Position numbers and translations under genes: made by a program
Source of the DNA: Clostridium minihomine
GTDB taxonomy: Bacteria; Bacillota; Clostridia; Oscillospirales; Acutalibacteraceae
Assembly (NCBI RefSeq): GCF_900240385.1
Contig: NZ_OEQH01000003.1
Span: forward strand, 248,001-312,000
Length of the DNA stretch: 64,000 bases
Direction: 5' to 3'
Notes under the pieces: generated by a model
Told to the model about the DNA's origin: nothing
The model's input: the letters and a program-made list of their open reading frames with translations, nothing else
The model's database searches: none
Part shown: one piece after another, positions 59,537 through 64,000 of the stretch
How the letters are laid out: each line of letters begins with the position of its first letter
Numbering within the stretch: position 1 is the first letter of the stretch

Positions 59537-59582
59537 AAAAAGCCTTTCCTCTGCATTTTATGCAAGGGAAAGGCCTTTTCTT
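59537..59582 (+). terminator. Terminator after the DUF3298-like gene
   Basis: A long stem (AAAGCCTTTCC...TGCA with TGCA...GGGAAAGGCC, about 59539-59578) is followed by TTTTC. Confidence 0.75.
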
Positions 59583-59890
59583 TGCGGGGAAAACATAGCA
59601 TGGGGGATGGATTTGTGTTATAATAACCCCACGGCATAAACGAAAGGAAGGCTAAGCCTTCACTTATGTCGCGGGGAGGCAAAGTGAAACTCTTTGGCGC
59701 TGCGCTTCTTCCGCTTCGCAGCTACTGGCTATTTCCACGCAGAAACAGTTTGACTGCTAAATAATTAAGAAAAAATTCAGTAAAAACAACCCCAGTATGT
59801 ATTGAATGAAATTATTTTTAGGAAAGATAGCCCTGCTCTGCTGTGAAAAGCAAAGTGGGGGAAATAAGGATGGGGAAGAGGAGTGAAAAA
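59583..59890. other. Intergenic stretch with promoter-like and hairpin-rich sequence
   Basis: A TATAAT at 59619-59624 begins a block (TATAATAACCcCACGGCAtAA) that closely matches one at 31776. Downstream are GAAGGCT-a-AGCCTTC (about 59645-59659) and GCTGCG/CGCAGC stems (about 59701-59724). No tRNA or known riboswitch was recognised, and no protein frame is supported. Confidence 0.5.
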
Positions 59891-60472
59891 ATGGGCGCAA
59901 AAGAAGAATTTGAAGAGATTTTTACCTCAAATATCAGCCGTGCCGGCAGTCGGGAACTGCTCGATTGGCTTTCTACTACGGATTTTTTTACTGCACCGGC
60001 CAGCACGCGGTTTCATTGTGCCTGCCATGCAGGATTGGTGCAGCATAGCATAAATGTGTACCGGGTCATGCGGGAAAAGCATTTTGAAGAAGGCATAGAC
60101 AGTGAAGAAAGCTTTGCAATTTGCGGGCTTTTACATGATATTTGCAAGGCACAGTATTATAAGACATCCACCAGAAATGTGAAAAATGAAGAAACAGGTG
60201 CATGGGAGAAAAAGCCCTATTACATGGTGGAAGATAGTTTTCCCTATGGACATGGAGAAAAGTCGGTTTTTTTAATTGAACGGTTTTTACGCCTGAAACC
60301 TTCTGAGGCTGTGGCAATCCGCTGGCACATGGGTGGATTTGACGACACGGCCCGCACCGGCAATTTCGCCATCAGTCTTGCTTATCAAAAATATCCTATC
60401 GCTGTCAAGCTTCATTTGGCAGATTTGGAGTCTACTTATCTGCGCGAAAAAGGGACATCTGCCGCTCATTGA
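59891..60472 (+). CDS. HD-domain protein
   Basis: The 193-residue product has the HD-superfamily signature: HAGLVQHSINVYRVM (His), then ICGLLHDICK (His-Asp), and further conserved residues in FPYGHGEKSV and IRWHMGGFDD. The family hydrolyses phosphate esters of nucleotides or RNA; YHFW-like members of this shape are often annotated as hydrolases. I chose ATG 59891, with GAAGAGGAG 7 bases upstream; ATG 59870 and GTG 59843 are longer alternatives. It lies upstream of guaB, but an independent guaB promoter separates them. Confidence 0.83.
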   Translation: MGAKEEFEEIFTSNISRAGSRELLDWLSTTDFFTAPASTRFHCACHAGLVQHSINVYRVMREKHFEEGIDSEESFAICGLLHDICKAQYYKTSTRNVKNEETGAWEKKPYYMVEDSFPYGHGEKSVFLIERFLRLKPSEAVAIRWHMGGFDDTARTGNFAISLAYQKYPIAVKLHLADLESTYLREKGTSAAH

Positions 60473-60536
60473 GTGGATAAGGGCATATTGTCTATGATTT
60501 TTTCTGGGATTTACAGGATTTTGTAGGACAAGCCTG

Positions 60537-60565
60537 TTTACATCGACAACAAATGTGACTATAAT
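60537..60565 (+). promoter_or_regulatory. Promoter of guaB
   Basis: TTTACA (60537-60542), 17 bases, then a perfect TATAAT (60560-60565), about 65 bases before the guaB start. No purine riboswitch was seen in the short leader. Confidence 0.75.
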
Positions 60566-60629
60566 ATGATCTAACTATTGTAAAGTGAACAGAGAAAATC
60601 GTTTTAAATGAAAAGGAGTCGATCAAACT

Positions 60630-62138
60630 ATGGCTTATTATTTCGAAGAGCCTTCCCGCACTTTTAATGAATACCTGCTGATTCCGGGGTATTCCTCCGC
60701 TGAGTGTATGCCGGCTAATGTGAGTCTCAGAACGCCGGTTGTGAAATACAAAAAAGGGGAAGAGCCAGCTTTGGCTATGAATATCCCCATGGTGTCCGCC
60801 ATCATGCAGTCGGTTTCCGATGATAAAATGGCAATTGCCCTCGCCAAAGAAGGCGGCATTTCTTTTATTTACGGTTCCCAGGGCATTGAAGAAGAAGCGG
60901 CCATGGTGCAGCGTGTGAAAAGCTATAAAGCGGGCTTTGTGGTGAGCGACTCCAACATTAAGCCTGACCAGACATTGCAGGATATTTTGGAATTGAAAGA
61001 AAAAACCGGACACTCTACCGTTGCTGTTACCGAAGACGGTACTGCTACCGGTAAACTTCTGGGAATTGTGACCAGCAGAGATTACCGTGTCAGCCGAATG
61101 GATCCCGCCACCGAGGTGTCTGAATTCATGACTCCGTTTTCCAAACTGGTGTATGCGGAAAAAGGGATTTCCCTGAAAGAAACAAACAATATTATTTGGG
61201 ATCATAAGCTGAATGCGCTTCCTATTGTGGATGAAAACCAGAATCTGGTTTACTTGGTATTCCGCAAGGATTATGCTTCTCATAAAGAAAACAAATTGGA
61301 ACTTCTGGATTCCCATAAGCGTTATGTGGTGGGTGCCGGTATCAATACCCGAGACTATGCAGAACGCGTTCCTGCTTTGGTAGAGGCTGGGGCCGATGTG
61401 CTTTGCATTGACTCTTCGGAAGGTTTTTCTGAGTGGCAGAAAATCACCATTGGCTGGATTCGCGAAAATTATGGCGAAGACGTCAAGGTAGGCGCCGGCA
61501 ACGTGGTGGATAGAGAAGGCTTTTTGTATCTGGTAGAAAGCGGCGCCGATTTTGTGAAGGTTGGCATCGGCGGCGGTTCCATCTGCATTACCCGTGAGCA
61601 AAAGGGAATTGGCCGTGGGCAGGCTACTGCATTGATCGAAGTGGCCAGGGCTCGCGATGAATATTATGAGAGAACCGGTATTTATGTGCCGATTTGCTCA
61701 GATGGCGGTCTGGTTTATGATTATCATATGACTTTGGCGCTGGCCATGGGCGCAGACTTCTTGATGATGGGACGCTATTTCGCCCGGTTTGACGAAAGCC
61801 CCACCGGCAAAGTGGCCATCGGCGGAAGCTATATGAAGGAATACTGGGGTGAAGGCTCCAGCCGCGCCAGGAACTGGCAGCGCTATGATTTAGGCGGTGC
61901 CAGCAAACTTTCTTTTGAAGAAGGCGTAGATTCCTATGTGCCCTATGCAGGTGCCCTGAAAGACAACGTGAATCTGACCCTGAATAAAATTCGCTCTACC
62001 ATGTGCAACTGCGGTGCCCTGACCATTGCAGAAATGCAGCAAAAGGCTAAGATTACACTGGTTTCTGCTACTTCTATTGTCGAAGGCGGCGCACATGACG
62101 TTGTGTTAAAAGACACCAGCAATAATATCGTAAAATAA
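60630..62138 (+). CDS. guaB: IMP dehydrogenase
   Basis: GuaB oxidises IMP to XMP with NAD+, the committed step to guanine nucleotides. The 502-residue TIM barrel has two CBS domains inserted (about 95-220), the catalytic Cys in [18 protein letters not shown], the SDGGL segment and a mobile flap region ([14 protein letters not shown]) that differs from the common bacterial type. This long form with a distinctive N-terminus ([17 protein letters not shown]) is common in Clostridia. AAAGGAG precedes the ATG. It is a single-gene unit with its own promoter and terminator. Confidence 0.95.
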   Translation: MAYYFEEPSRTFNEYLLIPGYSSAECMPANVSLRTPVVKYKKGEEPALAMNIPMVSAIMQSVSDDKMAIALAKEGGISFIYGSQGIEEEAAMVQRVKSYKAGFVVSDSNIKPDQTLQDILELKEKTGHSTVAVTEDGTATGKLLGIVTSRDYRVSRMDPATEVSEFMTPFSKLVYAEKGISLKETNNIIWDHKLNALPIVDENQNLVYLVFRKDYASHKENKLELLDSHKRYVVGAGINTRDYAERVPALVEAGADVLCIDSSEGFSEWQKITIGWIRENYGEDVKVGAGNVVDREGFLYLVESGADFVKVGIGGGSICITREQKGIGRGQATALIEVARARDEYYERTGIYVPICSDGGLVYDYHMTLALAMGADFLMMGRYFARFDESPTGKVAIGGSYMKEYWGEGSSRARNWQRYDLGGASKLSFEEGVDSYVPYAGALKDNVNLTLNKIRSTMCNCGALTIAEMQQKAKITLVSATSIVEGGAHDVVLKDTSNNIVK

Positions 62139-62158
62139 TTCAGAAATTTGAAACATGA

Positions 62159-62193
62159 AAAAACACTGTACCGATTTTTGGTACAGTGTTTTT
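62159..62193. terminator. Terminator between guaB and a minus-strand small gene
   Basis: AAAAACACTGTACC (62159-62172) pairs perfectly with GGTACAGTGTTTTT (62180-62193). It stops guaB and, on the other strand, the small-gene pair. Confidence 0.85.
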
Positions 62194-62195
62194 CC

Positions 62196-62354
62196 TTAAA
62201 GATCTTTCTCCGGCCGATAAAAGTCATCCCGAAAAGGATATGGAATAAAAATCTTTTCTGCTTCGTTGTTTTTCGGTATGGTTTTTAACGGTTCATCACA
62301 AAGCTTTTCATCTAAAAAGGCTTGACTCCAGGGGATATCTGGCCTGAGCTTCAT
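62196..62354 (-). CDS. Small protein of unknown function (52 residues)
   Basis: The 52-residue product begins MKLRPDIPWSQAFLDEKLC and ends FRDDFYRPEKDL. It is polar, without a signal peptide or membrane segment, and its Pro, Tyr and charged residues suggest an extended protein. Its ATG lies one base after the stop of the upstream small gene (TAA-c-ATG) and its stop lies right before the shared terminator, so the two form a two-gene unit. I recognise no family; spore-coat-associated small proteins of clostridia have similar size, but no motif supports that. Confidence 0.6.
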   Translation of the reverse strand: MKLRPDIPWSQAFLDEKLCDEPLKTIPKNNEAEKIFIPYPFRDDFYRPEKDL

Positions 62355-62355
62355 G

Positions 62356-62532
62356 TTATCGATCCCCCTGCGTTAAGTTGTCTGCATAACTGCAAAGGCT
62401 GTCAAAAGAATTGACCCCGCCAGGCCGCTGAAGAATTGCCGAGCGTACATGTTCCGGCAACGATTCAAAATACTGCTTTGCTTGCGAATTGTCTTTCATC
62501 AATTCATATAAATCCAGGTATTTTTTGTCCAT
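62356..62532 (-). CDS. Small protein of unknown function (58 residues)
   Basis: The 58-residue product reads MDKKYLDLYELMKDNSQ, then a helical region with SLPEHVRSAILQRPGG and SLCSYADNL. It is predicted soluble and mainly helical. I chose ATG 62532, with AGAGGTG 6 bases upstream; a longer frame adds a hydrophobic stretch and is less likely. It is coupled to the following 52-residue protein. The pattern of short conserved helices recalls small Firmicute proteins of unknown function found near sporulation or wall genes. Confidence 0.7.
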   Translation of the reverse strand: MDKKYLDLYELMKDNSQAKQYFESLPEHVRSAILQRPGGVNSFDSLCSYADNLTQGDR

Positions 62533-62611
62533 AAAATTCACCTCTGCTATATTTTGCACAAAAATACAGCAAAGTAACGCTAAAAACAAAGGAAATTTCT
62601 GAAAAACACAA

Positions 62612-63103
62612 TTATTGGTATTTTCTGACTCCTTCTATGTGAAGAAAGCGAGCCTGATCATAGATATAAGTGCTTAAAGGCCGCATATAAGCATCATAAG
62701 AATGAGCCGCCACATAAATTTCGTTGTCCTCCACTGCCACCACAACAGGGGAATGATAGAATCTTCCGGTTTGATCCCCCAGTTGAACAATGTCGCCGGG
62801 CAGCATTCGGCTGCGGTTGGTTTCAATGGCAAAAGGGCCGGCGCCTTTGTTTTGGATTAAAAATTGATACAAGTACTGCACCCCGGTCCAAGAAGGTGTT
62901 CTGTCGTAGCTGCTTCGGTAATACCAGCCGAACGTGGGGGTATAGTTCATGACTCCGCTGCCGGCATAAAGGCATTGGGATGCAAAATTGGTGCAGTCAC
63001 CGCCCAAATTTTCAAAATCATAAAAAGCAGGGTTTCGTCCAAAGGCCCATTTTCGGGCGTATTCCACTGCCGATTGTCGTTGATAGGGTATGGTTATCAG
63101 CAT
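62612..63103 (-). CDS. Putative amidase (Amidase_6, CHAP-like fold)
   Basis: The 163-residue product has the Amidase_6 layout: the start YQRQSAVEYARKWAFGRNP, the presumed nucleophile Cys in GGDCTNFASQCLYAG, and the His in FYHSPVVVAVEDN. These NlpC/P60-related enzymes are proposed to cut wall amides or related bonds. There is no signal peptide or membrane anchor, so it may act inside the cell or in a spore compartment. It is the first of three small minus-strand genes in the order amidase, 58- and 52-residue proteins, with an 79-base gap after it. Confidence 0.83.
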   Translation of the reverse strand: MLITIPYQRQSAVEYARKWAFGRNPAFYDFENLGGDCTNFASQCLYAGSGVMNYTPTFGWYYRSSYDRTPSWTGVQYLYQFLIQNKGAGPFAIETNRSRMLPGDIVQLGDQTGRFYHSPVVVAVEDNEIYVAAHSYDAYMRPLSTYIYDQARFLHIEGVRKYQ

Positions 63104-63162
63104 TAGGATATCCTCCGTCGTAAAAGATTGGTATATCCTATGCGCAAAATAAAATTATGTAC

Positions 63163-63202
63163 GCTGTCACAGCTTCGCTTCACAACGACGCGGTGACAGC
63201 GT
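63163..63202 (-). terminator. Terminator after the DUF1540 gene
   Basis: ACGCTGTCAC (63163-63172) pairs perfectly with GTGACAGCGT (63193-63202) over 20 bases. On the minus strand it follows the DUF1540 gene and is followed by an AT-rich tail. Confidence 0.6.
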
Positions 63203-63216
63203 GTTCCCGCCGGCTC

Positions 63217-63393
63217 TTATTGCTTGGGCTGGAAGGACTGACAGTCTGTACACTGGTTCACAGTCGGGTTCTGTTCATGGGTGCCGATCTGGATTTTATC
63301 CAAAGAACAGAAATCCTGAGCGCCGTAATGATACTGACACTGCTCTACGCTGCATCCGATAGAAGGATTGGGACGTCCATTAGAATTGGTCAT
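63217..63393 (-). CDS. DUF1540 protein, cysteine-rich (58 residues)
   Basis: The product reads MTNSNGRPNPSIGC, then a Cys-rich core with CSVEQCQYHYG and DFCSLDKIQIGTH, and ends with QCTDCQSFQPKQ. The five to six cysteines in the pattern CxxxxC...C...CxxC match DUF1540, whose members are thought to bind metal. AAGGAGG lies 8 bases before the ATG, a very good ribosome site. The plus-strand frame across the same region is a shadow. DUF1540 genes are common in Clostridia; function is unknown. Confidence 0.85.
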   Translation of the reverse strand: MTNSNGRPNPSIGCSVEQCQYHYGAQDFCSLDKIQIGTHEQNPTVNQCTDCQSFQPKQ

Positions 63394-63576
63394 GTGTTTC
63401 GCCTCCTTTCGCTGTAAAGCTGTCTTTAGTATGCAAAAAAGAAAACATTTTATGAACAGTAAATTTTGAGATTGATTGAAATTTCTGACGGTGGTACTAT
63501 TAAAGCCAGATTTCGTGATATTTTATGCCAAAAAGAGGTATTCTAAGGAAAGAATGGAAATTAAAGGAGTAGCAAA

Positions 63577-64000
63577 ATGAAGAAAGATCGTCCCAAAACG
63601 AAAAACACACTAACTCTGCTGCTTTTATGCGCTTTAATTTTGGTGGCAGCCGTACTGTTTCTGTTTGTAGCACAGAATCAGCCGATCCTGCGTTGGGTGA
63701 GTAACCCCGTTGTTGGTGAATCCAGTTCTATGCCAATTAAATCGGATGCGGAAGAACCGGCAGAATCCCAAATTCAAAAAACAGATTTGTCCAAAGTGTG
63801 GGAAAAAGACTGGCGACTTGTTTTGGTCAATTGGGAATATTCTCTTCCCGAGGATTATTCGGTTCAGCTGACTGAGGCATACGATATGCAAATTGATCAG
63901 CGAATTGTAGAACCTTATGAACAAATGGCTGCCGCTGCATCGAAAGATGGCATTACCCTTTGGCTGTCTTCTGCTTATCGAGACCCCAAATTACAGGAAA
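63577..64000 (+). CDS. VanY-type D-alanyl-D-alanine carboxypeptidase (partial)
   Basis: The first 141 residues are visible; the gene runs off the window end. They show an N-terminal membrane anchor (about residues 10-32, LTLLLLCALILVAAVLFLF), a Ser/Glu/Pro-rich spacer, and the start of an M15-family domain (LVNWEYSLPEDYSV, then RIVEPYEQMAAAASKDGI and LWLSSAYRDPKLQE). The metal-binding motifs (SxHxxGxAxD and later) should lie beyond the end. Such enzymes trim the terminal D-Ala from peptidoglycan. AAAGGAG precedes the ATG. The upstream spacer (63394-63576) has no recognised feature. Confidence 0.85.
   Translation, partial: MKKDRPKTKNTLTLLLLCALILVAAVLFLFVAQNQPILRWVSNPVVGESSSMPIKSDAEEPAESQIQKTDLSKVWEKDWRLVLVNWEYSLPEDYSVQLTEAYDMQIDQRIVEPYEQMAAAASKDGITLWLSSAYRDPKLQE

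Noticed and set aside
59583-59760. Known riboswitch, SRP RNA or tRNA in the spacer before the HD gene
   Set aside because: Small stems are present but none of the conserved cores I know could be found.
60492-61601. Long minus-strand open frame opposite guaB
   Set aside because: It overlaps the highly conserved guaB coding sequence and its composition is that of an antisense shadow.
63157-63417. Plus-strand 86-residue open frame
   Set aside because: It is antisense to the DUF1540 gene, which has a strong ribosome site and the family cysteine pattern.

Overview
This window looks like chromosomal DNA of an anaerobic Firmicute of class Clostridia, most likely in the Oscillospirales/Ruminococcaceae area. 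The evidence is the mix of low-GC Gram-positive signals (strong AGGAGG ribosome sites, TTGACA/TATAAT promoters, many hairpin terminators), an HPr with His15 and Ser46, an [FeFe]-hydrogenase-like protein, a FabK-type fatty acid operon with a MarR-type regulator, the tepA/ftsK pair, a class B sortase, SipW/TasA-type matrix genes and an M15 peptidase. No tRNA, rRNA, insertion sequence, prophage or CRISPR array was recognised. Many likely starts are TTG or GTG and were chosen by their ribosome site.

Layout. 1-4140: ptsH, then uvrC and the overlapping group rsmD-coaD-coiled-coil gene, closed by two strong hairpins. 4250-11000: a LysR regulator, an [FeFe]-hydrogenase-like protein, a small lipoprotein without an ordinary start codon, an AraC/GyrI-type regulator, an HD protein and a TtcA-like PP-loop enzyme. 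11100-20230 (minus strand): a complete fatty acid synthesis operon, acpP-accD-accA-fabH-fabK-(FabX-like)-fabD-fabG-fabF-fabZ-fabT-like. It has one clear promoter whose start region carries a tandem 14-bp AT-rich repeat. accB and accC are absent. 20230-22430: a decayed tetrapyrrole operon in which hemD and hemB survive only as broken remnants while hemL is intact. 22440-26060: peroxide defence (AhpC plus an AhpF-like reductase with reversed domain order) under a PerR/Fur-like box, then bioB under a BirA-like operator. 26100-38800: transporters and regulators, a possible small RNA, tepA, uppP, ftsK/spoIIIE, a secreted ComEC-like metallohydrolase with DUF3006, and a haemolysin III protein.

38880-54430 is the accessory and most interesting part. 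On the minus strand lie a class B sortase and a type IV pilus-like operon: a BTAD regulator with a GGDEF-like tail, a transglutaminase-like lipoprotein, PilC, four small pilin-like proteins and PilT, with no PilB-type ATPase. Divergent from it, on the plus strand, is a secreted matrix locus: a 1002-residue VWA protein, a SipW-type signal peptidase, two TasA/camelysin-like proteins and a wall-anchored protein ending in an unusual GPKTG sorting signal. A polysaccharide deacetylase and an amidase with an SH3 domain follow. The two arms share one intergenic control region, so they may form one surface-structure programme.

54800-64000: a CtpE-like P-type ATPase, an O-antigen-ligase-like membrane protein, a DUF3298-like protein, an HD protein, guaB, several small conserved proteins (two unnamed, one DUF1540) and a cut-off VanY-type carboxypeptidase.
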